This document shows, in pieces, positions 10,186 to 19,772 of a stretch of 38,450 nucleotides of DNA. The translations under genes were made by a program, and so were the position numbers. Below the pieces are notes generated by a model that did no database searches, was not told the DNA's origin, and saw only the letters and a program-made list of their open reading frames with translations. The stretch is from Candidatus Zixiibacteriota bacterium (GTDB lineage: Bacteria; Zixibacteria; MSB-5A5; UM-FILTER-46-8): contig WJIR01000279.1 in the NCBI GenBank assembly GCA_014730175.1, forward strand, positions 1-38,450, written 5' to 3'. Positions within the stretch are counted from its first letter, which is position 1. The number at the start of each line of letters is the position of its first letter.

Positions 10186-10518
10186 CTATTTTTCAAAAGG
10201 ATTCTCATCCCAGTCCTCATCTAATTCAGCGGCATCCTCTAACTCCTCCCAGAACTCCCGTTCCTCGAGAATATGCTCGATTTTTATCAATCCTGCGCCG
10301 GACAGCCGCACCTCATCGGAATTATCCTCATTTTCTTCGAGAAGATCTTCTGAGTAGAGGTAGTCAATCGCCCTGCTGCGGTAAATTTTGGCGACATCCT
10401 TGGGAACTTCGACGCGTTCTATAATATCATGCAAATCGAAAAAATCCCCATCACCGCCCTCCATAACGTATAAAGCGTACAGAATGGCTTCCACGAAAGA
10501 AGTGAATTCACCAACCAT
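10186..10518 (-). CDS. Small acidic hypothetical protein between sucD and sucC
   Basis: 110 aa ORF, strongly acidic C-terminus; fills the sucC-sucD gap in the same orientation. Confidence 0.65.
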   Translation of the reverse strand: MVGEFTSFVEAILYALYVMEGGDGDFFDLHDIIERVEVPKDVAKIYRSRAIDYLYSEDLLEENEDNSDEVRLSGAGLIKIEHILEEREFWEELEDAAELDEDWDENPFEK

Positions 10519-10558
10519 TACTTAATCCTCTAAATTAAAAACATTCCTAAATAAGCCA

Positions 10559-11695
10559 TCAGGCAGCAGCCAGCTCTATCGCTTTTTTCACAACATCTTC
10601 CATCGACGAGGTAGCTGCCAAATTTATCTCCTCTAAAATCTTACGTCCTTCATCCTCGTTTGTGCCAGTAAGACGCACCACAATCGGAACCGGCGGCTTG
10701 AAATCCTTAACCGCCGCCACAATGCCGTTAGCAACGTCATCGCAACGGGTAATTCCGCCGAAGATGTTGAACAGGATAACCTTAACATTGGGATCTCTCA
10801 GGATAATTCTCATGGCGTTTATCACCTTATCCGGATTGGACGAACCGCCGATATCCAAAAAGTTCGCTGGTTCAGCGCCGAAATGCTTGACCGTATCCAT
10901 TGTTGCCATCGCTAATCCTGCGCCATTTACGATACAGCCGATACTGCCATCCAGCTTCACGAAAGAAAGGTCAGCATTTTTCGCCTCGGTCTCGCTCGGA
11001 TCCTCTTCATCCAGATCCCGCATCGCTTCTATCTCCGGACGCCGGTATAAGCCGTTATCATCGATATTTATCTTGGCGTCAATCGCCAGAACCTTCCCAT
11101 CAGGGGTGGTAATCAACGGATTAACCTCAGCCAGCGAAGCATCCACGTGCATAAAGGTCATATAAAGCTGCATGATAACCCTCGCGGCTTTCCGCGCGAT
11201 TCCAATATCCTCGTAAACGAACCTCGCCAGCTTCATAGCCTGAAAATTCTGCAAGCCGAGCATAGGATCGACATGCAATTTCATTATTCTTTCAGGCGTT
11301 TTGGCTGCAACTTCTTCGATATCCACACCACCCTCAGGCGAAACCATAATTACGGGCATCTTGGCAGCTCGGTCCACTATAATTCCGATATACGCTTCCG
11401 TATCGATATCCACCGCTTCTGTTATCAGCACCTTCTTCACGGTGCAGTGTTTGATATCCATCCCGAGAATAGCCTTAGCATGTTCCCATGCCTCGTGAGC
11501 ATTATGGGCAAATTTAATACCGCCCGCTTTGCCTCTACCGCCTACATGCACCTGGGCTTTAACCATGACAGGTTTGCCGATCTCATGCGCGATTTTGCCC
11601 ACCTCTTCGGGATTATTGGTTACTTTTCCGTCAGGAATAGGCATACCGAATTTTTTAAAAAGCTCCTTTGCTTGATATTCATGAATCTTCATCAA
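10559..11695 (-). CDS. sucC: Succinyl-CoA synthetase (ADP-forming) beta subunit
   Basis: KIHEYQAKELFKKFGMPIPDG, KAQVHVGGRGKAGGIK, VNGAGLAMATMDTVKHFGAEPANFLDIGG, FNIFGGITRCDDVA. Confidence 0.96.
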   Translation of the reverse strand: MMKIHEYQAKELFKKFGMPIPDGKVTNNPEEVGKIAHEIGKPVMVKAQVHVGGRGKAGGIKFAHNAHEAWEHAKAILGMDIKHCTVKKVLITEAVDIDTEAYIGIIVDRAAKMPVIMVSPEGGVDIEEVAAKTPERIMKLHVDPMLGLQNFQAMKLARFVYEDIGIARKAARVIMQLYMTFMHVDASLAEVNPLITTPDGKVLAIDAKINIDDNGLYRRPEIEAMRDLDEEDPSETEAKNADLSFVKLDGSIGCIVNGAGLAMATMDTVKHFGAEPANFLDIGGSSNPDKVINAMRIILRDPNVKVILFNIFGGITRCDDVANGIVAAVKDFKPPVPIVVRLTGTNEDEGRKILEEINLAATSSMEDVVKKAIELAAA

Positions 11696-11753
11696 TTACC
11701 TCTTTTTAAAATAAAACTATCTTCCTAAAAAAATTTCGCTCATTATACGCAAT

Positions 11754-13154
11754 TCACTGAGTAGTATCAAGAAATTCTTTAGCTTTTGCCAACAAAATTT
11801 CCCGCTTATTGCCTTCCGGATTATCCAGAACGTATTCTAATAAGTATTTGAGAATCTTCCCGATTATCGGACTCTCTTCGAGGTCGAAATTCTCCATAAG
11901 GTCATACCCGTTTATCGCCAGATCCTTAACCGTAAATGGCGGCTTTCTCTCTAATTCCTCTCGTATTCGCCTCTCGAATCTATCGACCTGCTTAACATTC
12001 AGGCCCCTCCCCTGCGCAATGATATCAGCCCGGCGCAAATCGAGCAGATTGAATATCCGCTCCTGCCCCACATTGCGGATTAACCTTCGAAGCCCCTTAT
12101 CGGTCACTTTGTCGGTGTACATGTGACGATAAACCAGAATCCTGACATCATCAATAATATCCTTGGAATATCTCAGGCGTTTAAGAACCGACCGAGCAAT
12201 TCCCGCTCCTTTTCGCTCATGGCCATAAAAAGTGGCGCCCTCATCCACCAATTCCCGGGTTTGGGGTTTACTGATATCATGGAATAACGCCGCCAATCGC
12301 ACAGGTAAACGCCGCGGAGTGTTATCTATAGTTGCCATGGTATGCTCAAAAACGTCGTATCGATGATAGGGACCCGGCTGATCAATACCAACCGTAGCTT
12401 GAAGTTCGGGTAAAATCTCTTTTAAAATTCCTGTATCCCGCATAATCCTGAATCCTATCGATGGTTCCAGAGCACGTGTTAGCAGTTTGTTTAACTCCTC
12501 CTGAATTCGTTCCGCCGATACAGTATTTATTAATGAATGATTTATCTTAATTTCATTAAGTGTTGCTGGTTCTATCGAGAAAGAAAATCTTGCCGCAAAT
12601 TGAATTGCGCGCAGCATCCGTAAAGGATCGTCAAGGAAGGAATTCGATGAAGTCGTCCTTATCATCTTATCCCTGATATCCTTTCTTCCTCCAAGCGGGT
12701 CTATAATCGCGCCGGAAGAGATATCTATCGCGATTGAATTTATTGTAAAATCCCTGCGGAACAAATCCACCTCTACCGGTAGGTTATGATCAAAATTCAC
12801 TTCAAAATCCTTATGTCCCGAGCCAATAGATATCTCTTTGCGAGGTAAGGCAATATCATAGGTAACCGTTTTGTAGCGCGGAGTAAACTTTATGACGCCG
12901 AAGGACTTACCGACTAACCCCACCCTGCCATGGAATTTTAGGAGCCGGGTGAGTTCATTGAACGGGATACTCGTTACCAAAAAGTCCCGGTCCTTGAATT
13001 CAATTCCCGGACTTATGAACCGATCCCTAACCGTACCCCCCACTTCATATATTCGACCTCGTCTACTGATATCATCAACCAGGGATTTCGGTAATCCATA
13101 TTCATTATATGATGCTGTTCGGTCTTTGGTCAATTTACCTACGCTCCGCTTCAA
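11754..13154 (-). CDS. CCA tRNA nucleotidyltransferase / poly(A) polymerase family with HD domain
   Basis: YEVGGTVRDRFI, DLFRRDFTINSIAIDISSGAIIDPLGGRKDI, DDPLRMLRAIQFAARF, LFHDISKP. Confidence 0.88.
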   Translation of the reverse strand: MKRSVGKLTKDRTASYNEYGLPKSLVDDISRRGRIYEVGGTVRDRFISPGIEFKDRDFLVTSIPFNELTRLLKFHGRVGLVGKSFGVIKFTPRYKTVTYDIALPRKEISIGSGHKDFEVNFDHNLPVEVDLFRRDFTINSIAIDISSGAIIDPLGGRKDIRDKMIRTTSSNSFLDDPLRMLRAIQFAARFSFSIEPATLNEIKINHSLINTVSAERIQEELNKLLTRALEPSIGFRIMRDTGILKEILPELQATVGIDQPGPYHRYDVFEHTMATIDNTPRRLPVRLAALFHDISKPQTRELVDEGATFYGHERKGAGIARSVLKRLRYSKDIIDDVRILVYRHMYTDKVTDKGLRRLIRNVGQERIFNLLDLRRADIIAQGRGLNVKQVDRFERRIREELERKPPFTVKDLAINGYDLMENFDLEESPIIGKILKYLLEYVLDNPEGNKREILLAKAKEFLDTTQ

Positions 13155-13174
13155 TCAAAACTAAATATGTCATA

Positions 13175-14134
13175 CTATGCCAGGATCGTAGTACCGGGAG
13201 AACCATCTACCGCACTATAAGCATGTTCAATAGAAGTAATTACTACTTTCTTGCCCCCGCCTTTTAAAAACTTGATAGCAGCGCTCACTTTAGGTCCCAT
13301 GCTGCCGTAAGGAAAATGTCCTTCGTGAAGCAGCTTCTCCATCTCACCGGCCGATATTTGATCGATAGGTTGTTGCTCATCCGTCCCGAAATTAGTATAC
13401 ACCTTGTCAATATCCGTTACTATTACCAATAACTCGGCGCCAATAACGTTTCCCAGAACAGCAGAAGCGTAATCCTTATCAACAACAGCATCGACTCCTT
13501 CGTATGTTCCATCCTCTTCTATATACACCGGGATTCCTCCACCACCGGCGGCAATTACGATAAATCCACTTTCCACCAGATGCCGTATAACCAACCCTTC
13601 GACAATACCCTGAGGTCGAGGCGACGGCACAACTCTCCGCCAGCCCCTGTTGGAGTCCTTTTTAACCACCCATCCCAGCTTCTTCGCCATCTCCTTCGCC
13701 TCGGCTTCTTCATAGAACTGCCCAATGTACTTGGTGGGATTCTTTATCGACGGATCATCTCTGTCCACAATCACCTGAGTGATAATAGTGCAGACTTTCC
13801 GGCTAATCTCCTCTTTCATTAGCCTGTTTTCCAGGCTCTGGGCGATCATATATCCCATCGAACCCTCCGTATCGGCAACAAGCACCCCCAGAGGGATAAA
13901 TGGAGCAGCATCGCGCGCCATCTCCACCCGCAAGAGAGCGTTGCCTACCTGAGGACCGTTGCCATGGCTGATAACGAGTTGATACCCCTCCCGTATCAGC
14001 TCCACAATCGGAAGTAACGACTTGCGCGTGTTGGCGAATTGCTGATGAATGTCATCATTTTCACCCCTGCGCGATATGGCATTACCGCCCAAGGCAACCA
14101 CCGCTCTTTTTTTTACACTTCCTGAAAAATCCAC
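13175..14134 (-). CDS. arcC: Carbamate kinase
   Basis: VVALGGNAISRRGE, ISHGNGPQVGNALLR, KDSNRGWRRVVPSPRPQGIVE, AAGGGGIPVYIEEDG, GSMGPKVSAAIKFLKGGGKKVVITS. Confidence 0.94.
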   Translation of the reverse strand: MDFSGSVKKRAVVALGGNAISRRGENDDIHQQFANTRKSLLPIVELIREGYQLVISHGNGPQVGNALLRVEMARDAAPFIPLGVLVADTEGSMGYMIAQSLENRLMKEEISRKVCTIITQVIVDRDDPSIKNPTKYIGQFYEEAEAKEMAKKLGWVVKKDSNRGWRRVVPSPRPQGIVEGLVIRHLVESGFIVIAAGGGGIPVYIEEDGTYEGVDAVVDKDYASAVLGNVIGAELLVIVTDIDKVYTNFGTDEQQPIDQISAGEMEKLLHEGHFPYGSMGPKVSAAIKFLKGGGKKVVITSIEHAYSAVDGSPGTTILA

Positions 14135-14166
14135 AGCAATAATTCCCGGAAATTAGTTAAAAACAT

Positions 14167-14192
14167 CAAGGACGGCAACACTGCCGCCCTTG
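14167..14192 (-). terminator. Intergenic hairpin with T5 between the cDPGS-like gene and arcC
   Basis: Minus strand CAAGGGCGGCAgtgTTGCCGTCCTTGatgttttt; near-perfect stem with one G-T pair. Confidence 0.6.
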
Positions 14193-14211
14193 TACAACGA
14201 CCTGTTATTTT

Positions 14212-15531
14212 CTATTTCTTTAGATACCGACTTAATACGTCTTTCAGATTCGGACTACCTATCTCCTGCAGGTCATACTGAACCCTGACCGTATCCTTTT
14301 CGATTTTTATTACTCTATTCAGATCAATCGGGGTGGCGATTATAACGGTATCGCAATCCGAACTGTTTATGGTGGTTTCCAGATCCTTCATCTGCTTCTC
14401 GCCGTAACCCATTGCCGGTAACAAGGTTCCAATGTCGGGATACTTCTCGTATGTCGCCTCAATACTGTCGACCGCAAAGGGACGAGGATCCACCAGCTCC
14501 GCTGCTCCGAATTTCTCGGCGGCAACCACACCGGCGCCATATTCCATCTCGCCGTGAGTCAAGGTCGGTCCATCTTCAACCACCAATACTCTCTTATCCA
14601 GAATCTTATCCGGATCATCAACCGAAATGGGCGATGCCGCTTCAATAATCACAGCTTCGGAATTGACAGCGCGGACATTTTCCCTCACTAAATTCACATC
14701 ATCAGGGGCAGCAGTATCGATTTTGTTGATAACTACCGCATCCGACAGTAACACGTTGGTGCCACCGGGGTAATACAGCAGCTCATGGCCCGCCCTATGA
14801 GGATCGACGACGGTGATATATACATCCGGTTTATAAAATGGCGTATCATTGTTGCCGCCATCCCAGACTATAACATCAGCTTCTTTCTCAGCTTCTCTTA
14901 AGATAACTCCATAATCGACGCCGGCATAAATCACCTGACCGCGATTAATATGAGGTTCATACTCCTCCATCTCTTCGATGGTGCAATCATGCTTTTTTAA
15001 GTCCTCAATCTCAGCGAATCTCTGACAGGTTTGCTTAACCAAATCGCCGTATGGCATCGGATGACGAATTGCAGCCACCTTTAATCCCATTTCCTTTAAT
15101 ACCTCACAAACCCTTCTGGTAGTCTGGGATTTTCCGCTTCCGGTACGAGCGGCACAAATCGAAACTACCGGTTTTGAGGATTCTATCATGGTATCAAGCG
15201 CGGATAGGAGCTTAAAATCAGCGCCTGCAGCATTTACGACCGCGCCCCTCGCCATAACATAATCATAGGAGATATCGGAATACGAAAAAATGACCTCATC
15301 AATATCATTGTCACGGATCAAACTGATAATCTCATCTTCAGGATGGATAGGAATTCCCTTCGGATAGAGCTTTCCCGCAAGTTCAGCCGGATATTTTCTG
15401 TCATCGATATCCGGTATTTGGGTTGCGGTAAAAGCAACAACCTCATAGTCCTCGTTGTCTCTGAAAATTACGTTAAAGTTATGGAAATCACGCCCCGCGG
15501 CTCCCATAATAATAACTTTTTTAGCTGCCAT
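14212..15531 (-). CDS. Cyclic 2,3-diphosphoglycerate synthetase-like P-loop protein
   Basis: MAAKKVIIMGAAGRDFHNFNVIFRDN..., FSYSDISYDYVMARGAVVNAAGADF, P-loop AARTGSGKSQTTRRV, VIVWDGGNNDTPFYKPDVYITVVDPHR. Confidence 0.82.
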   Translation of the reverse strand: MAAKKVIIMGAAGRDFHNFNVIFRDNEDYEVVAFTATQIPDIDDRKYPAELAGKLYPKGIPIHPEDEIISLIRDNDIDEVIFSYSDISYDYVMARGAVVNAAGADFKLLSALDTMIESSKPVVSICAARTGSGKSQTTRRVCEVLKEMGLKVAAIRHPMPYGDLVKQTCQRFAEIEDLKKHDCTIEEMEEYEPHINRGQVIYAGVDYGVILREAEKEADVIVWDGGNNDTPFYKPDVYITVVDPHRAGHELLYYPGGTNVLLSDAVVINKIDTAAPDDVNLVRENVRAVNSEAVIIEAASPISVDDPDKILDKRVLVVEDGPTLTHGEMEYGAGVVAAEKFGAAELVDPRPFAVDSIEATYEKYPDIGTLLPAMGYGEKQMKDLETTINSSDCDTVIIATPIDLNRVIKIEKDTVRVQYDLQEIGSPNLKDVLSRYLKK

Positions 15532-15759
15532 TGTTTCTCCTTATTATTACAAAATACATATATTCATTGATTTATAAAATAGTATCCCCCCATTAGTAAC
15601 CGGCTATTAGTGATCGTGCCATTTAGGGAGGTCAAACTGTCTTTCAACAAACAACATAGCGCCAATATATATTTTTAAATTTATTTAGCAACAATAATTT
15701 GCCAACTAAATCGGGATTTATCGATAGAAAAACCCAACTTCCATAATACTCGAATCGCC

Positions 15760-16632
15760 TTAACCCTTTAATGTTAAATATACTCCTATAAAAACAACGC
15801 TGCCGCCGATAATAAATGTTTGCGTTAAATGTTCACCGAATAGCACAAATGACATCAACGCGGTTACTACCGGCTGGAAGTTGTTGACCACACCCACCTT
15901 GGAAGCGTCCATATATTTGAGCGCCCAATACCAGATAGTGTAAGCCACCATCGATGTCATCGTAGCCATATAAACTATTCCCAGGTAAGCGGTTACCGGC
16001 GGAGCGCTGAAATCGAATCCAATGGACCCATAAATGCCGAAAGGCAAAAACATCAAAGTCCCGAATCCCAGAGCTCTTGCAGTCACAAAAAATGCCCCGT
16101 ATTTTCGAATCAACGAACGCCCTAAAACGGTATAAAATGCCCAGGAAACCACCGCAACCAATATTAATAAGTCCCCGGCTACATAATCAGAACTGAAATC
16201 AATCCCGCGTTCATTTAAAATCACATATACCCCCAGAAAAGCGGTTACAATTCCGATATTTTTCAACCAGGCAAACGATTCCTCCTTCAGGGAAAGCGAA
16301 ATCAGATAGATAAAAACGGGTAATGTGGAATACATTAATGCCGAATGCGCCGGTGTGGTGAAATTAAGTCCAAAGAGGAAGAAAAGTTGATTACCGGGAA
16401 TTACCAGAATCCCCAACAGTAAGAACCTCTTAATGTCTTCCCTGTGTATTTGGATTTGCGGATAGAATATGCGGGTTCCCAAATAGAGCAATACGGCTGC
16501 AAGTGAGAACCGCAGCACGCCAACAGCAAGCGGCGGAATATGGAGAAGAGTAAATTTACCCCAAATATAAGTACCGCCGACACATAACAGGTTTAATGTT
16601 AGTGCGGCGGTGAGTGTAAGTTTGCGGGGCAT
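15760..16632 (-). CDS. EamA/DMT-family transporter
   Basis: 290 aa, about ten hydrophobic segments, two EamA-like repeats (WGKFTLLHIPPLAVGVLRF; LILVAVVSWAFYTVLGR). Confidence 0.85.
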   Translation of the reverse strand: MPRKLTLTAALTLNLLCVGGTYIWGKFTLLHIPPLAVGVLRFSLAAVLLYLGTRIFYPQIQIHREDIKRFLLLGILVIPGNQLFFLFGLNFTTPAHSALMYSTLPVFIYLISLSLKEESFAWLKNIGIVTAFLGVYVILNERGIDFSSDYVAGDLLILVAVVSWAFYTVLGRSLIRKYGAFFVTARALGFGTLMFLPFGIYGSIGFDFSAPPVTAYLGIVYMATMTSMVAYTIWYWALKYMDASKVGVVNNFQPVVTALMSFVLFGEHLTQTFIIGGSVVFIGVYLTLKG

Positions 16633-16668
16633 GAAATGAAGTGGCAGTACTACAACGGAATAAGCCGG

Positions 16669-17055
16669 CTACTTTACTGTAAACGGCACCGATTGCAGCA
16701 CATTGCCGTTTTCGTCAACTACATCAACATGCCATTCACCCGTCATATTCTCAGATAAGGCTTTGTAGGAATATGTTCTCCATCGGGGACCGCTGACGGT
16801 TATCGGAATCTCAGCTACAGGATCATCATTATAGTACCAGATATGCTTTATTTGAGATTCTTCTCCGGCCTCTTTGATCTCAGCAAAAAAGTAGATCTGT
16901 CCCATATCAGCGGTTACATTTTCGACCGTTTCAACCGGCTCCAGGTCCTCCACTCCGCTGCAGAGAACCGCCCGTGAAACATGCATCTCGGCAATCGCCG
17001 GTAATGCAAACGATAGTAAAATCAACAGCAGTGCTGATAGTATAAAATGTCTCAT
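16669..17055 (-). CDS. Secreted DUF2914-like protein
   Basis: Signal peptide MRHFILSALLLILLSFALPAIA; IKHIWYYNDDPVAEIPITVSGPRWRTYSYKAL...GEWHVDVVDENGNVL. Confidence 0.75.
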   Translation of the reverse strand: MRHFILSALLLILLSFALPAIAEMHVSRAVLCSGVEDLEPVETVENVTADMGQIYFFAEIKEAGEESQIKHIWYYNDDPVAEIPITVSGPRWRTYSYKALSENMTGEWHVDVVDENGNVLQSVPFTVK

Positions 17056-17076
17056 ATTAATATCCCTCCTCTGAAT

Positions 17077-17787
17077 TTAGGATTTGTCGCCATCTTTTTG
17101 TCCAATCAAATGCATCTTACTCCACAATGCCTTTTCCACAATTTCGAGCGCGGTTTCGATATCAAAATACTCGGAATTCATCACCAGATCATAATGTGTA
17201 GGATCGGTTATATCATATCCGAAATTCTTATAAACGAACTCCGCCCTTGCCTTGTCACTTTCCTCGATATTCTTCTCAGCCTCCTTGACAGTCATCCCTT
17301 TATATTCGATAAGGTTGGAAATTCTCTTGGAATGAGAAGCAACCACTCTTATATGCAAGCCTGTACTCATTTTCAGTATGTAGTTGGCGCCCCTACCAAT
17401 AATCACCGCATTTCCATGGGAAGCGATACTGTAGATTGCCTTCGCCAACCATTGCGCGTAATCAGATGTATCAACAATTTTTCCCTTGAGTATCCCTTCC
17501 AACCATAATTCCAAATCCGGTTTGTGCTTTTCATCCATCGATTCGATAACGCGCCGTCGCGCTCCGGAATCCTCACAGATGAAATCGATCAGTTCGCGGT
17601 GGAATAGCTCAAAGCCGAATCTCTCGGCAATCTTTTTAGCAAAATACGAACCACGACTCCCCTGTTGTCGGCTTATGGTTATCACCGGTTTGGGGCCTTC
17701 TGCTTTAACGCCCTCCTTTACCCTCTGCTCCTTCTGAAGCTCCCAATTTCGGATTTGCCTATTTACTATCGATTCAAGTGAAACCAT
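17077..17787 (-). CDS. Cytidylate kinase-like family protein
   Basis: VITISRQQGSRGSYFAKKIAERFGFELFHRELID ... VIIGRGANYIL ... HIRVVAS. Confidence 0.82.
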   Translation of the reverse strand: MVSLESIVNRQIRNWELQKEQRVKEGVKAEGPKPVITISRQQGSRGSYFAKKIAERFGFELFHRELIDFICEDSGARRRVIESMDEKHKPDLELWLEGILKGKIVDTSDYAQWLAKAIYSIASHGNAVIIGRGANYILKMSTGLHIRVVASHSKRISNLIEYKGMTVKEAEKNIEESDKARAEFVYKNFGYDITDPTHYDLVMNSEYFDIETALEIVEKALWSKMHLIGQKDGDKS

Positions 17788-17945
17788 AATTTACTCCTTA
17801 ACCTATTAAGTAAGAATCATACTTGCTATTTGATATGTCAAGCATTTAATTCAGCTACGAAATTGAAGCATTTCGAACAATTTCACCCGCCGCCAAGTTG
17901 TAGACTATTAATTTGCTTAATAACGGAAGCTAATAAGATCACATT

Positions 17946-18419
17946 ATGACGAATTTGCATCCTATTGCGGTACATTTTGCCGTTGCGCTGTTTGCAACAT
18001 CTATAATCTTCGAACTTGTAGGATTTATGACTCGAAGTATAGCCTTTGAGAAAGCTGCCTGGATAAATATGATATTCGCCGGAGTAGCCATATTAGCGGC
18101 GGTGCTGACCGGATTTTCCGCAGAAGATTCGGTAATACAGACAAATGAAGTGCGTGATTTGATGGAAATACATGAAACTCTCGGGGTAATTATAGCCGGC
18201 ATTGCTGCGATAATGCTGACCTGGAGAGTTTTTAATCAGCGTCCTTTGAGCCGAACTCAGACCGGAATTTATCTGGTTATCGGTTTTATCTGCCTGGGAC
18301 TCATAATCGCCACCGGCTATTACGGCGGTAAAATGGTCTATGAGCATGGAGTAGGCGTAAAACCGGTTATGAAACAGATAATCGAGGAACGCGAAAGTAA
18401 CAATCACAAACCGGATTGA
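17946..18419 (+). CDS. DUF2231-like multi-TM membrane protein
   Basis: LHPIAVHFAVALFATSIIFELVG start with four hydrophobic segments. Confidence 0.8.
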   Translation: MTNLHPIAVHFAVALFATSIIFELVGFMTRSIAFEKAAWINMIFAGVAILAAVLTGFSAEDSVIQTNEVRDLMEIHETLGVIIAGIAAIMLTWRVFNQRPLSRTQTGIYLVIGFICLGLIIATGYYGGKMVYEHGVGVKPVMKQIIEERESNNHKPD

Positions 18420-18577
18420 AACAGTAAACTGCTCGAAAAGACAATGATTATGGGGATTTATAAATTTTGTCTTGTAACGATGAAAACTTTCTTATATATT
18501 TTTCGATTGTGAATTCCATTTATCAGGAAGCTTTTAAATCTCTTAATTAGAATATACACTTACTCAGGATACAGAAG

Positions 18578-19714
18578 ATGCCAGAAGCAAAATACCGGCT
18601 GTTGCAGGGGAATGAGGCATGCGCCTACGGCGCAGTTGCCGCTAAGACCGAATTTTTCGCAGGTTATCCCATAACTCCCTCAACAGAGATCGCTGAAATA
18701 TTAGCCTATGAATTGCCCAGGCGCGGCGGCAGGTTTATACAAATGGAGGATGAAATCGGTTCTATAGCCGCAATAATCGGGGCCTCAGCCGCCGGCGCCA
18801 AATCGATGACCGCAACATCCGGCCCCGGGTTTTCTTTGATGCAGGAGAATCTCGGGTATGCCTACATGACCGAGATTCCTTGCGTTATAGTAAATGTCCA
18901 GAGGGGAGGTCCATCTACCGGATTACCAACGAAGGTAGCCCAGGCCGATACTATGCAGGCAAAATGGGGAACTCACGGGGATTATTATCCTATCGTAATC
19001 GCCGCATCGAACGTATCCGAATGCTTCCACATGACCATACGAGCCTTTAACCTCTCGGAAAAGTACAGATCTCCGGTCATCTTATTGTTGGATGAGGTGC
19101 TGGGACATATGCGGGAGCGGATCAGGATTCCGGAGGAGGATGAAATTGAGTTGGTCATGCGACCGAAAGCAACGGTACCCCCGGGATGGTATAAGCCATA
19201 CGAACTGACCGCCACAAATATCTCGCCTATGGCGAATTACGGCGAGGGATATCGATTTCATATCACGGGATTAACGCATGATGCCCAGGGCTACCCTACC
19301 TCCGATCCGGTGCAGATAAAAACTAAATTGGACAAGCTAAAAAATAAGATAATGCTGAACACGGATGATATCTGCACTTTCAGGGAGGATAATACCGAAT
19401 TCGCCGGGATCGTGGTTGTCGCTTACGGCACAGTTGCGCGAGTGGCTCAGCAGGCGGTGAGTATAGCCCGCCGCCGGAGATTCAGAATCGGCTTGTTTCA
19501 GCCGGAAACAATCTGGCCGTTCCCCGAAAAAGGCTTCCTGAAAGCGATAGAGCATGCCAGGTTGGTCATTGTTGCGGAGTTGAATCAGGGACAGCTAATT
19601 CATGAAATTCGTCGCATAGCTCCGCCGAAAGTAAATGTTGTGGGTACATTTCGCTACGACGGCGAATTAATGAATCCATCCGAAATAGTGAATAAAGTGC
19701 GTGAATTTGGCTAA
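18578..19714 (+). CDS. korA: 2-oxoacid:ferredoxin oxidoreductase subunit alpha (second copy)
   Basis: QGNEACAYGAVAAKTEFFAGYPITPSTEIAE...; closely similar by eye to the 7665-8801 korA over its whole length. Confidence 0.93.
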   Translation: MPEAKYRLLQGNEACAYGAVAAKTEFFAGYPITPSTEIAEILAYELPRRGGRFIQMEDEIGSIAAIIGASAAGAKSMTATSGPGFSLMQENLGYAYMTEIPCVIVNVQRGGPSTGLPTKVAQADTMQAKWGTHGDYYPIVIAASNVSECFHMTIRAFNLSEKYRSPVILLLDEVLGHMRERIRIPEEDEIELVMRPKATVPPGWYKPYELTATNISPMANYGEGYRFHITGLTHDAQGYPTSDPVQIKTKLDKLKNKIMLNTDDICTFREDNTEFAGIVVVAYGTVARVAQQAVSIARRRRFRIGLFQPETIWPFPEKGFLKAIEHARLVIVAELNQGQLIHEIRRIAPPKVNVVGTFRYDGELMNPSEIVNKVREFG

Positions 19715-19772
19715 GAACGCATACAATCGATGATTAAAACCGGGAATTTATTTTCTCAATAAGGATACCTAC

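Noticed and set aside
11147-11728. 193-aa plus-strand ORF opposite sucC
   Set aside because: Shadow ORF of sucC with no recognisable domain.
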